Below, in pieces: positions 1 to 14,500 of a stretch of DNA of 64,000 bases. The stretch's first letter is position 1. Every line of letters starts with the position of its first letter. A program made the position numbers and the translations under genes. Source of the stretch: Saturnia japonica (taxonomy: Eukaryota > Arthropoda > Insecta > Lepidoptera > Saturniidae); assembly GCA_033032175.1 (NCBI GenBank), contig CM065309.1, positions 1,612,001-1,676,000 on the forward strand, read 5' to 3'. The notes beneath the pieces are model-generated. The model did not search any database, was not told where the DNA came from, and saw only the letters and a list, made by a program, of their open reading frames with translations.

Positions 1-1351
1 TTTTATTATTTTCTGTGTTTGTAAAGTAAGAAAATTGTAAATTTATTGTAACTATTGTTTTAAAAATATTTTAAAACATTAGGGTAGAGTATTCAAGAAA
101 CGACTTTTAAGTCTTATTATTTTACATAAAAAGTGAGGAAATAAGGGTATACATATTTCGGGTAGTAAAAAAAAACATTCAAAACAATCATTTAAACAAA
201 TAATAATTCAAAATTTATTAATATCTTTTTTAATGTATCTTGCCCTTCGAAATAAAATACAATTCACTTAACACAAATTCCCTATAACAATAATGAGGCA
301 ATAAAATAACAAATGAGATTTGTCAGCATTTTTACGTCTCGTCGTATCGTAATCGTATCGGGCTGTGTTAATAGCCCATCACTCACGATTTAGCGCATAG
401 ATTTATTTAAGCGGACACTTTAACGGTTGGTTTGAACGGTTCATGTTTGGTTTGGTACGTAATTGAACGTTTGGTTTATGGGTTATTGCCGAATTGTTTT
501 GGTCCCGTCGGTACATTCGAATGTGACCTAGACTGGCGAACCGTGAAATTGAGGCGAATTAATATATTAGGTTCACCTCTTTTTATGCGATTACCTTTGT
601 TTAATAAACTCGAACTCGGTTTAATAAACCAGCGAGTGCGAAGCTTTTGACTATAAAATGTCGGTTAAATAAATTTTCAAATCTGCTGGCCACGTTAGGT
701 CTTGGTTGGTACGTCTCTAATATTGTTCTCAACTAACAGTGTCCCGTGGCTTCACACTGAATATATTACGCGGTAATTGTTTTCATCTCGTAATTATATA
801 TTTTATATAAATGGCAATTAATATAGTGTATTAATTTATTAAGGAATTACATGTAGAAAATTTCATTAAAAAGTGGTTGAGATATCTATATTTTATTTAT
901 GATTTCTAAAAGTATTATTGACTTTTCCATAAATGATGATTTATGGAATGAACAAATATACTTTCCATGTACAAAATCGGTAGAGAACGAATAAAACATT
1001 AATTTCTTGCGAAAATTTTCTGGAATTAATTTTAACATATCTTAATTATTATAAGCCTATTAATTTTCTTGTGTACAAAGATTCGTAGAAATCCATATAG
1101 CCGTTTTTTAGTTTACACCTGAAATACAAATAGACAGACAGACAATAAAAATGTAATATTCTTAAACAGTATCCTTTATAATAGATACATAGAATATGAT
1201 AGATACCTATCAGGAAATTTAGAAAAAAATATAGTCACAGACAGAACTACATATTTATTAATATAGATATACAACTAAATTTTGATACACTCAACCAAGC
1301 AATTGGAAGTTTTCTCGCATAGTAAACTTTTATTGCTATCTTTGCCTCCAG
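1..1351. other. Upstream Grip intron, no exon seen
   Basis: AT-rich sequence before the first recognisable Grip exon. The first half of PDZ1, with its carboxylate-binding loop, must be encoded upstream, but no splice-bounded reading frame for it appears here. A 72-codon open frame at 432-650 resembles no protein I know. Bases about 885-1020 resemble stretches near 39950-40085 and 51710-51850, so they are probably a worn copy of a dispersed Helitron-like repeat. Confidence 0.6.
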
Positions 1352-1561
1352 GTCGATCTGAACCTGGCATCGTACCCTCCATCGTGGGCTTCACAAAAGA
1401 CTCAGTCGCCCTCGACTCTGACCGCTTAGCGCCTGGAGACCGGATCTGTAGCGTCAACGGTATATCCACCGCTCGTTTAACCAACGATGAAGTTCTGCGA
1501 CTCCTGGATAATGTTGAAGAGAGAGCTTCGCTTGAAGTGGAATACTATATGCCTAATTATG
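1352..1561 (+). CDS. Grip: Grip exon a: second half of PDZ1
   Basis: Acceptor TTTGCCTCCAG precedes it and donor GTGAGT follows. It enters and leaves in phase 1. It encodes the back half of PDZ1, including [14 protein letters not shown] and the closing strand [12 protein letters not shown], which match the GRIP pattern VGDYIKAVNGI and LEVEYELP. The preceding exon is not in the window. Confidence 0.93.
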
Positions 1562-4500
1562 GTGAGTCAACTTTTCATAGCTGAAGCTTTTCATAAGGAA
1601 CTAATTACTATTTACTTTTATTAAACATTTTCAAAAAAGGAGGAGTTTCACAATTGGAATGTTACTTATTTATGAATGTTCAGGCATAACTTCTTCGTTT
1701 ATGAATCGATTTAGATGAGTCTTTTTTCATTGGAAAGGGGATATCTTAAGGCTGGTCGTATTTTAATTTCATTCGTATTGGAACTTCGACTTCGAAGATA
1801 TACTAGGGAACTCCTCAAAATAATTGAACTTGGTTTTCTTTTTTATTAAAAATTATCTTGTTTAATTACAGCATCACAAAATTCCCTATACATCACAACC
1901 AAGTTAGCAGAGGTACCATTGGAGAAGATCAGCGGTTCCCTAGGTGTAACCATCAGAGGTGGTTTGCCGGAGAACTCGGCTCCAAGTGCGGACCTTGTAC
2001 TAAACAGCAGGTCTTTAGATGCTCAACCTTTAGTAGTCACGCACGTAAGACCTGGTGGAGCGGCGTATAACACCTCAAGAATCAAACCTGGAGACAGACT
2101 TCTGAAGGTTGATCATGTGAGTTTTTTTGTAGAAGTACTATTCCTATTATCATCAATAAGTATGCAAGATCATTAACAGAGGATGGATACAAAGAAATTT
2201 CTTAGAAGATTTCTCTCTATTTAGAGCAGTCCGACTGGTGGAATACCTTCACCCTATAAAAGATCGAGCCTAAATAAACTTGTGCTCTGTTCCTGTGGTG
2301 AGTAGGGCTTCCAGAACTCCTTAGGGTAGGGGGTTCAAGATCAGTAACGTGCTAGTTATACCTATAGTATTACCAGCGTCGAAAGGCTACGATAGCTGCT
2401 TACCATCAGACAGGCCATATCCTTGTTTGTCACCTTAACTGTATAAAAAGGCAAAGTTAGAAAAATATGTGATTTGATGTTATTTGAACACAGATATCTG
2501 AATTCAGATTTTTTTAATAGTAGGAAGTCGAACTAAAGGAACTGCACCTGTTTGTAAGGACAGTACAATCGAAAAATAACGGCGACCACCAACAGATCGC
2601 CAATTCGTTGATGGTTGCTGCTGTCATGTTAGCCGTAGGCTTGCATGTCTCTCGGTAGCTTTATTAAAAGAGAGTCAAAGTGAAAGGGTTTATAGCCATG
2701 TGCATTGTGGTTGCGACCCAGTCGAGTAAAGATGCTTATTACCTCGAATGATTTCTGGATATATACTGACTGGTCCCAGAACTAAGCAGCTGATATTACA
2801 CGGTGGATATTATACCTTGCATATTGTTGTCGCAATCCAGTCGTAAATCTTTTTCCTATCCTACCACAGACGTAAATCAGTAATATACATTAACGACGAT
2901 TATAGATTTCATCATAATAATATATTGTTTTACAAAGATGTTTTTTTTCACAGATATCGCTCACCAACAAAACCCTATCTGAAGTTCATCAAATACTTCA
3001 GAACTGCCCACAGATCACAAGTCTAACTATTGAGTACGACGTTTCCATCATGGAATCTGTGAAATTGGCAACAGGCCCCCTACTTATAGAAATCGAAAGG
3101 CCCTGCAATGAGGACCTTGGCTTGTTTCTGTCGAATCAAAGGATACCTGATGAAGTCTATAGTTCCGGATCTGATACTTACCAAAGAGTTGGAGGCTGCA
3201 ATGCTATTTTTATCGACAGCATATTACCTGCCAGTATCAGTGATAGGTGAGTAAATTTTGTGTAATTCCATCGACACCACCTCGATGTCCAGCGTTCCAC
3301 AACAGTGCGTTTCTGCCTCGCACAACTACTCTGTGGAACCAGCTGTCGCTTGAGGTCTTTCCGAGCCGTTATGACCTGGTGACCTTCAAGAAGAGATCTT
3401 ATTCTGCCCTAAAAAGCCAGCAACCCATCTGCGAGCCATCTAGTGTTGCGGATGTTTGTAGGCGGCGATGATCACTTTCCATCAGGTTTAAATTTTTAAT
3501 AGAAACATGTTATTCTCGTTGTCGTCGTTTTGTAACACTAAAGAAGCCGCTATAAAATTAAAAGAAGTTAAACAGTTTATCAACAAATATCTTGATAAAA
3601 TCCTAAGACTGTTTTTAATTTGATTGGCGTCTGTGCGTGGCGTTACTTAATTACAACTTTCGTTAGACTCTAATGCAATTACTTCAAACAGATGTGGATT
3701 AAGTACGTTTTCCGGGACCCAAAATGGCGCTTCATAAAAGCACATTAGTGTTGCTAAAAGTGGCGTCAAATTTAGTAGTAATTATTTATATAAGTTTAGT
3801 CTCACCTAGCTCAATGCAAATTCATTTTGGAAATGTGTCGCTAAGGTCGGTTGCTTATAAGTAGAGTGCATATCATAACAATTCCCTTAAACTCAAACAC
3901 GGCAAGATTACATAGTTTTATCACGCACTTCCGGGGCCTTTTTTCTGTACCAATATTATAAATAGGCAAGATTTGATTTTTTGTTTGTAATGGATAAACT
4001 CAAAAACAACTGGACTGATGACAATATAAAGCTAAAGTATCGGTGAATATCATAGGCTATATTATAATATGAAAAATTAATTTATTCCTCATAAAAATGT
4101 CGTTAGTTTTACACAAAGTGTATAAAATTGCCTACACGGGAGCGTTGGCGATGTTTGTCACATAAAATTAATACGGGTGAAACGGTGGTGCACAGCTAGT
4201 ATACATTATAGCTGTTAAACAAGCATACAGCCCGCTCGATGGGTTAGTCTATGGACGCATGTAATTCCACAGGCATTATTAGCGCGTTGCCAACCTTGAA
4301 ACCTCTTTCCTCAAAAAGCTCTGGAAAACCTACTCACTGCAGGAACACAACACTAAGTTATATATTCTGTAGGACGAAGGTATTCCATCAGTTAGACTTC
4401 CGCAAGTAGAGAGAAATCTCCAAAAACTTTATCTCTATCCTACCTTTCTCTATCTTCCACATTCGTGCTATTTGTCGTTAAAGAGTACCGTTGTGCCTTC

Positions 4501-7500
4501 GCAGGCCAAGTTATTTCAGCACATCTTCAGTTAGGTAGGTAATTACCTAGACTTGCATTATCATAAACGTACCAATATATCAATCACTAAGCATTTCCTG
4601 TTCGATTTTGAGGAGTTCCCAGGTGTATTTTCGAAATCCAAGGTCCAATGCCAATGAAATTACAATGGGGCCCACTTGAAAATATCTTTTATCCAACAAA
4701 AAATAATTAAAAATACTGCCCGCAAGCCAACAATGTATGTATATATACGTGTGCTATTTCAAAAAGTTATAATTAGTGAAACGAAAAATAGTTACAATAT
4801 GAATAAAGTATATTTATAGCTCTTCAAAATATTCCCCTCAAACCTCAATGCACTTATGCATTCGGGTGAACCAGCTTTTAAAATATTTAAAAAATGTATG
4901 TTGCGGATGGTCGAAAAATAACCGCTGAAATTCATCGACGGCCTCTTTTGCATTGTTAAATTTTCGCCTACGAAGCCTTTTTTACCGTGGGAATTAAAAA
5001 AACAATCGCATGGAGATAAATCTAGACTGTACGAAGGATAGGATAATATTTGTACGCCCGAAGTATTCAAATAGTCCATGGTTCTAGCGTCTGTGTGAGC
5101 GGGTACGTTATCTTGGTGAAAAAGAATATTACGGACTATTCAATTCCCCGAAAGTTTGAGTCAGACAAATTTCGCAATACCATTTACTAGTAACTGTTCT
5201 ACGATCTTCTAGCGGAATTTCTGCAACTGGTCCACTGCGTCGAAAAGAAACCGCAATTATTTTTTTTACTATCGCTCCGACCGCGAACAACTTTTGTGGG
5301 CAACTCGTCTTCTTCAAAAACCCATAGCGTTGCTTATTGCTTCGTGAGAGAATCATAGCTACAGATCCAAGTTTCGTCAGTTGTATGGATACGTTTTGCT
5401 AAAAACCTTAAAACTTTTGCAGCATAAATTTGCACCAATCTACAGGACAGAATTTTTGCTCTTCGGTGAGAGAATGAGGTATCCATTGCGAAGCAAGCTA
5501 CCTAACTTTAAGGTGTTCATGCAGGATTGTGAAAACTGCCTGTAATACAATCTTCAGTTCATCTTGAATCTATTGATGTGTAATGTGTCTATCCTCCCGC
5601 AGTAGCCACTCAACCCGGATGACATTTTCATGAGTTACTGCAGTTGTAGGTCGGCCGGGTCTGGAGCTATGGTTAAGGTTCACTCGACCATGTTTTATTT
5701 CACAAAACCAATAAGTAATAGTTGCTAAAGTAGGAAAAGGCTCCCTAAATGCAGCTTATAAATTTCCTTAAGATTCCTTGAAGGTTAACCCTCGTTTATA
5801 ATCATAAAAAATCATAGCACGAAAAGCTTCCCGCGAGACGTCCATTGTTGCAAATAAAAGAAAAGTGACATAATTATAATCTTTAGAAATAAAAAAAAAT
5901 ATCCACATAGGTGGCCAATGATTTTCACCAAAGAGATTTGTATTCAAAATAGTTTCAAGAAAAAAGAGATTTTATTTATTATGTGGCTAACAATTTTCGG
6001 AACAACCTAGATACAACAAGAATGAAGATGAAAGAGAAAAAAACATTTATTCTATAATAACACCATACCAACACACATAAATGTATATATATAAAAACAA
6101 ACAAATTGACACCATTGGGTCGAATAGCTCCCTGTCTCCGCATTAGGCTGCAGGCTTACAAGAGCAAGCATTGCAGCACTGATATTCAGACAGAGCCTGT
6201 AGTTATATACAACCTCACGGACAAATTAACACAACTACAATTTTCATTAAAATAATACAATAAGTATTTATTGTATTGGTTTATGTTTTACATCCTTTAT
6301 ATCAGGGATTGTTACAGATATAAGATTTCGTATACTGATATATTAAGAGTATTTAATGGATTTTAGTGTTTTAAATGGATTTAAATATTATTACAAATAT
6401 TTATTTCCTATAGCACTACTGACAATTAAAAAAAATTCCACATTACCACTAGTTAGCTGGTAGAAACTATCCGACATTATTAGAAACATTTATATGAGAT
6501 AAGGGTAAAAGGATTCGGATATTTTATTTTTCGGATATCCGATAGTTTCGATTACGATTTACGATTTACCTTTGCTATATATACCTATAATATGAATTCC
6601 CATTATACACTTTCATCGATAACATTTAAAATTTAATAAACTCCGACACAAATAAACTATTCATTAAGACGATTCTAATGAGTTTAAACACGATATCTCT
6701 CCTGTATGTTGATGAGATGTTAGGTATCCTGCAGATTCCAGATGATCTTAGAGCATTATATCAAAGTTGCCATGTTCATCTATTATAATAAATATCATTG
6801 AATTATCAGACCTGTTAAAGATGCTCACATCTATTTATCAAGTAGAAAAGAGCTGATAATCTTCAAACGGCTGAACAGATTTTCTTGAATTATAGCTGAA
6901 AACATTCTCGATTAAGTTGACTTTCAAACAACAGCAAAAAAATTACATCAAAATCCGTACAGACATACAGATACACACGTTAAACTTATAAAACCCCTAT
7001 TTTTGAGTCGGTGATTAAAAATAGAAAAATACTTGACAATTTGAAAATACTATGAGGATTTAATAATTACGTTTAAAAAGAAGTTTTATTTAAATTAAAT
7101 TTATAAGTTCAAATACATCCCTGGATTTAGCTTCATTCTCCAATTGTGTGCCATGCTGAAGAACAACTAACAGTCCCCAGGGCTCCTTTATTGGAAACAA
7201 AGTGAACATTTTCTTTTTAAGAGAAATGGCTATTAATTAGAAAGTTGTTGCGCTAGGGGGAGCTTTATACTTTTTTATTGGATTGATGAACAGTCCTAAT
7301 AAAGTAGGGTTTAAAATGGATTTTGTTCCGGCTTCATTTACTTTAGAAAATTTATTTATGTTAATAGAGTTCTGATGCAATTTGTAAAGATTTCAGAAAT
7401 TTTTTTTTACTAATTAAAATTTTATATAAATATATAATTTATTGCGTGATTATTATTTATACGCTTTAGCTTATATTAGAGGTCATATTATATTATTACG

Positions 7501-10500
7501 TATGAAATTGTCATTTTGTTGAACTGGCAACTTTGATCTTCAATATCTGGCGTTTGTTTGGCATTTATGTTTTGAATTTAGTGATTCATTTGTTTTCGCA
7601 CCATTTCATTTATCTTAGAGATCGTTCTTTTTACAAAATGGAAAACTTAAAATATCGCGTTGTTTACGAATATGAGTTCCACCGTGGCATCAGCGCTGCA
7701 GAAATAGCTCGAACTATTAATTATGTGTATGGGGAAGCTACTGTAAAAGAAAGCACGGTACGGTTTTGGTTCCAACTTTTGCTTTCTAGAAATTTTGACT
7801 TACGAAACAAACTCCGTTGGTGGTCTGAGACCCAAGTTGATAAAGAAGAAACAAAAATTATCGTAAAATAATCAAACAAATTGGAAAGTAAAAAGCTCTA
7901 GAAATGGGTACCACATGAATTGACTGAAACGCACCAACTAACACTCATGAAGTGTTGCGTTACATTACTTAACCGTCACAATAACGAAAGAATTTTGAAT
8001 CCCTCCGTTCAATCCGTTAACTGTGACGAAAAATGGATCCTTGGCGACAATGGGAAATGCTAATCCCAGTGGTTGAACACAGGAGAACAGGCCAAATTTT
8101 GTCTGTCCTAAGTGAAATTTTACTCAGAAAAAGGTACTGTTGAGTCTTTAGTGGGCCAGTGCTGGTGTGATACACTACAGCTTTCTAATATTTGCCAGAC
8201 GATAACAGCAGATCTGTATTGTCAACAATTGCAAACTATGATGGAAAAGTTAGCCGTTAAACAACCGACACTTGTCAATCTCCCTAGCCCACTGCTGCTT
8301 CAGGACAACGCTAGACCCCATACTTCACGACAGACGGTCGCTAAATTAGATGAACTGCGGTTGAAATGTCTCCAATGCCTACCATACTCTCCGGGCCTTG
8401 CTCCAACAGATTACCACTTTTTTCGAAATTTTAACAATTTCTTGCAAAGAAGAAAATTCAATTCCAATGATGCTGTCCAAACCTCCTTCAAAGATTTGAT
8501 TGATTCTCGCTCCCATAATTTTTTTAGCACTGGAATGAATGAACAACCTGTAAAATGGTGAAAGTGCATAGATAATAATGGTATATACTTCGATTGATTA
8601 AATGTATAATTTCATAATATTTTTTTTTCGTATAAAACGCTTATTTCGTGTGTAAGGACCTATTATAATATTTATTATTTACGCGTTTATTTTGCAGTAA
8701 TTATTTTTGTCTCTTGATTTTATTTTTAAGCATATATTATTTCTAAAAGTAGGTATTACTTTTTAATTTTTATAACATAACTGGCAAACTAGCCCAAAAA
8801 ATAATTTGACCTGATCTTTACCAATATTTACAAGATCATCCGTTGAGTTAATAATATGAAGTTTTCTCAAAATTTCATCAAAGTTTATAGCAAAGACCTA
8901 TCAATTTCATAATAACAAATACTTCCCGTGTTCAAAATGCCATAAAAGTCGTTCAAGACGTTTTTTTATTTAAATGTTATATACGACCAAGTTAGACAAT
9001 TTTTTTATTGATATTATGTATGCTTGATGCCAGTAGCTTTTATAATCGTTACCATCTATCACAAACATTTGATAAAATAAATTTACAGACAAAACTACAT
9101 AATTTTTAATATGTATTTTTTTTTTTTAATTTATTTATCGATTTCTAAGTGATATTGATCTGCGCGATAAAATAATAAATAATACTACTTCGGTATTCAG
9201 GTAATGATTGTTCATAGTTAATGGCTATAATGAAATATATTCTGTAAAAAAACAAAAATAAAATAATAATAATATGTATATAGGTACATTTACAATATCT
9301 CTGCCTCGCTCTATTCATCATAAGAGTGGCGAGTCTGACGTCATCTGTCGCTCCCTGTCCCCAGTCACGTCTGAGGAGGTTCTTTCCATTATAAAAAGCC
9401 TTAAGCTTAGAAAAGCACCAGGTCCCGACGGGATCAGGAATGAAGTACTTAGACTTCTTCCCGATCGCCTCATAGCTCTTTTGGTCTGCATCTTCAATGT
9501 AGCCATAGCCCACTGCCATTTTCCAGCCGCCTGGAAAAAGGCCATAGTCATAGGTATCCGTAAGCCCGGCAAGAGCGCGTCGCTTCCCGACAGCTATCGC
9601 CCGATCAGTCTCCTAAATACTTTAGGGAAAATGTACGAGCGGATCCTTCTGAACCGTCTCAAGTCAGTAATAGAGGAGAAAGACCTCTATCCGCCTGAGC
9701 AATTCGGTTTCCGTGCTAGATATTCTTGCACTCATCAAGTGCACCGCCTCACGGAGCACGTTGCATTTAATTTTGCTGAATTATATAAACCCCGCCGTAC
9801 ACTTGCGGTCTTTTTCGACGTTGCCAAGGCCTTCGATAAGGTCTGGCACGAGGGATTGATCTACAAGTTGTATCACTTTGAAGTCCCCGATAGGCTAATT
9901 AAAATAATTCGCGACTATCTAACAGATCGCACCTTTCGCTATAGAGTGGAAGGTGAATTGTCCACGCCCCGTCCAATACGCTCAGGCGTTCCCCAAGGTT
10001 CGATCCTGGCTCCTAGCCTATTTAACCTGTACGTCAGTGACCTACCTCGACTCCTGGAGGTCGAGGTAGGGCTATACGCTGACGATACAGTCTTATATGC
10101 CTCAGATAGGAATAGATCCCACCTCAGACACAAAGTCCAACGCTCCGTGACCACTCTCGGGAAGTGGTTTAACGAGTGGCGTATAGCCGTTAATCCCTCG
10201 AAGAGCGCCGCGATGCTCTTCGATGCGGATTCGTCACAGATACCGTGGAAGCTTAAACCTGTTAAGCTCTACGATAATCCGATTCCGTATGTAAGAGAGA
10301 CCAAATATCTAGGGGTAACCCTAGATAGTAGGCTCTCTTTTAGACCCCACATCCGTAAGGTTAGGAACAGGGCCGCGTGGGTCCTGGGCCGGTTGCATCC
10401 TCTGTTGTGTTCGGTGAGTAAAATGTCCACGCGACATAAGCTCACGCTCTACAAGACGTGTATTCGACCAATTTTGACATACAGTTGCGCCGTGTTCGCA

Positions 10501-11440
10501 CATATGTCCGAGTCGAGTTTCAAACGGTTACAATCGATACAGAATAGGTTCCTCTATCGTCTCACCGGGGCCCCGTGGTATGTTCGAAGCGTAGATCTCC
10601 ATAGAGATATGGAGCTTCCTTCGATACATGCCTACGTTAAACAGCTCTCCCGTTCGTATTTCGACACCGCGTCGAACCACGCGAATCCGTTAATAAAAAC
10701 AGCCGCCACTTATGTTCCGGCACCCACGGACATCCGGTGCAAACGCCGGCCGCGCAATATTTTTATTGATCCCGACGATCACATCGAAAATTCGAATAAA
10801 TATTACACATCCGTCTCTCCAAACAGAGCGTGCCAGCGCCCACGCCCGCGTAACCACCGTTCTCTCCGCAGAGGGCGGGCGGTCAATTTCGCTCCAGCAC
10901 ACCCGTCACGTCCACCCTCTCTAGCGGTAACCCAAGCCTAGGTCCGTTCCTCGGTGTGAAACCCTTGGGTCAGGCAACCGCCCGCGCGATACAAGTGACA
11001 CTGTACGTGCATCACTTAGCTACCTACATACAACACTACACACGTATGAACATACACACGTGCACACCACACAGGTACATAGGTTCTGTGAGGGACCTTT
11101 TTTTTTTTTCTTTTTTTACGCTAGTTAGTTAGCGCTAGTTAGTGTAGAAACATTCCGATTATTGAATACACATACGCACGGTTCCTTCCTTCCTCCCAGG
11201 AGGAAGGGAACGTGCCTATGTGTATATTTAGTTAGCTCGAATCGTAGGTGTAGGATTCGAATAGATCGCGACCTATTTGCGAACGCGACGACCGCCCGAG
11301 CCGAGGTCGGCCAGTTTGGCACCCTCGTGCGAGTCGTCCACAAAACTTTCGCGGCTGAGTGCCCTCTGCGCTCGCCCCAAGTCCGGTGAAGCTGTAAAAG
11401 CCGCAGCGGCTTTAGGGCCTAAGGCTAACAGTGTAGTCAG

Positions 11441-11517
<77 letters not shown>

Positions 11518-14500
11518 TCTGTCGCTGTAAGAGGATTTGCAAATCTAAAAAGTGAATTTAACCATACCGATTTATTCTTTAAAAGCTGCTCCTGTGGCTT
11601 CGCTCACGTGGACTACATAAAGCCCGCGTGAATCTTGCTCCCCCGCTCCCGGCTATTTTAAAGACAAAAAGGCTTATTGTGATTGTTCTTTAAAATATAT
11701 ATATATACGCTCCTGGACTTTTTTCAATGTCTTTTTAATGACTACAATTAATTAGTACAATCATTTGCTATATCACTTATGGTTTTTACTCAGCGTAAGC
11801 CATTTAAACGCCCGAATTGATTCACCATGACCAGTTTTTTTATTTGTGCGACCCTAATTCTTTTTTCTAAAATGAAAGTAGCCAAGTTACTCTCTATAAA
11901 ATCAGCTATCTACCAGTGAAAGTCCCGTCCAAATCAACAGTTTCGGAGATTACCCAGAACAAACAGACAGACAAACAAAAATTTTAAAAATGGCTTTTTT
12001 CTTACAGGTTTCGTATACCTATACTTTCATATGCATTTAGTAAAAAGCTGTTATTTTGACATTACAAACAGACACTTCAATTTTATTAATTGTATAGATG
12101 TATAGCGAGCGATATATTGTGACTGGTCATAGATAAGATTGCGTTTCTCTTTTACGTCAGTGATGGATAACCCTTCGTTATGACCACTGTTCTTTTAAAA
12201 GGCCGCTGAAGTTCTACTTCACACCTCGTTTGAAGGACCCTGTTTCATAGCAAGGAGAGAACACGTGGGAGACGATTCCATATATTCACGTTACGGAACT
12301 ATATTGCGAACAATTTCTTCGTGCCGAGATAAAAGCTACCGTGAAGCCTCCCCCCCCCCCGGGCCATTTCTGTACACTCACTAAAATTATAATAGGTGAC
12401 TGTAAAAACACTTATATGGTTTAAAAAATATTGAATACGCAATCGAGTTTGTTGCCGGTCTTCCCGATGACTAGGATGTTTTCGGAATTAGTAGTAATAT
12501 TTTGACATTTATAAGTGCATTCTTAGAGCTAAAGTGAAAAAAAAGTGGTACACGCGATTGGCTAATTTTTAACATTATAAATTAAATTTAAAATTTAAAA
12601 ATGTTACAATTAAACATAACAAGAAATGACGAATTATTTACAAAAATAGTTTTGAATGCGATTTAAATTCAAATCCGCTTATCCTGTTCTAATTTTAAAC
12701 CGAGAGGTTTATTTTAAGAAAATTACAATAACGATCAATGTTTTTCAACTCACGGATATTGTATGAAAGTTTAAGGATTAACCGGGCGAGCTTAAAGTCT
12801 AAGTCGACTGAGCTTACACTAAAAGTTCTCTAGGTTAACTAATGGCTTAGAATTCATTGAAAAAAATGCGGATTGTGACGTAATTAATAACTGAAATAGC
12901 TATATACGTATTATTGGCTATATTTAAAGAGAATTAACTTAGATTGTGATTGGATTTTGTTGTTCTTGTTGCTTTACTACGAAGATTATTTATTTTCGAG
13001 TTCTTTTAAAGTTTTACCTGTGACAAAATTTTCATTTGACCTTAAGTTAGGATATGACTAACGTTGGTATTATGTGTAACATGGGACATACTTGCCATCA
13101 TGCACTTAGGCATGTCCCGTTCCGTAAGCAAGTGGAGTGTTAGATACCTCTACCCGACTTAGCTACGACCACCATGCATGTGATAGTAAACCGTCATTTT
13201 TGGTTTTTCGGGTTTCGGTATCAGCAACTGTACAGTGGCATAAGATACGACCGTTTATGTCCGATATTTAACACTCGCAAAGGGAATAAAAACCCATAGG
13301 GTACCTCCAGTTGATATAGAATCACGAAATTTTGCAAGAAGCAATTTCTTATAGCACAAATAAAGGAAAAAATCCGAAAAAAGTAAATTATAAATACATC
13401 ACAAAGAATGAAGATACATAAAAAAGGAAATTATTTTCTTGCGATTACGAACTTATTTGCAGTTGGTAAACTAACCGCGGCATATATTATGTCGATGTAC
13501 GGGGAGAACATTTTTGTCCCTCCATATAGTTTATCTTTTAATTATTCTTTGTTTAGAGCTTTCTCCAGTAATGTAACCTAATTATTTTATTGAATGTGGT
13601 TGTACGCTTACGGGAACCCTTGGTGCGCGTGTCCGACTCGCATTGGGCCTATTTTTTTTATCACTATACTTACTGTGAGGCATTGTAATGTCACTATAAC
13701 GGAACCTAGCAAAAAGGACTTGATGCAGCCGCTGCAACAAATATAATGATAATAGATTTTGGAATTGAAGGTAATAACGAAGCTAAGTGGCCATTAAAAA
13801 TTTACTTTACCGTCATGTTTCTCACAATATTTTCCCTGACCGAATGTTCGAAATCATTAAAAGAGTCGAATTTACGTCGCAATCGATGTGGTGTCCAAGC
13901 ACATTGTAACTAAGCAAGTAAGTTATTATTATTATACAACAAGTAAGGTTAGTATATTGGTGAATGAGCATAATTGTTTCCCAATGAAAATTTTAGATTG
14001 TCATTAGCAATCATAGGCCAATTTGCAGACAAAGAAATCTTCAAACTTATCAAAATTAACCTGCGTCGAAAATTGTAATTGGAAATTGTATAAATTTATC
14101 TAATATAAATACACTTATTAAAAATCAAGCATTAATCTATACATGTAATTTTTTCGCAAATTTTGTGATCGATATCTATTTCAAAGGCCATCGATCACGA
14201 ATATGACTTTAGACTGGACAGACTTTTGTCTTTCTATTTGTTTGTATGTCTAGAGATAATTAAAAATGGTTTCTTCAATTTCTTTGAAATATCGTACACG
14301 GAAAGTATGTCATTCCTCAATTGATAGGATGTAAAATTATCAATAAATATGAATAAAAATGAAAATAACGTGCGCGGAGTCTTGCGGATAGATAGTTTGC
14401 AATAAAACTGTCTATACTGAATAATAAAGCACGCAAAGAAATCATTTCAAAATATACATAAATACTAGTGCTTTTCCCGCGGTTTCGCTCGTGTGATAGT

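Noticed and set aside
432..650. 72-codon plus-strand frame
   Set aside because: No domain, no splice support, and local near-repeats (GGTTTGGTACG, GTTTGGTTTATGG); likely chance in intronic DNA.
9274..9600. Minus-strand open frames at the start of the LINE
   Set aside because: Antisense to the reverse transcriptase, without their own domains.
11445..11513. Poly(A)/poly(F or K) coding frames around the A run
   Set aside because: Frames of Lys or Phe are artefacts of the LINE poly(A) tail.
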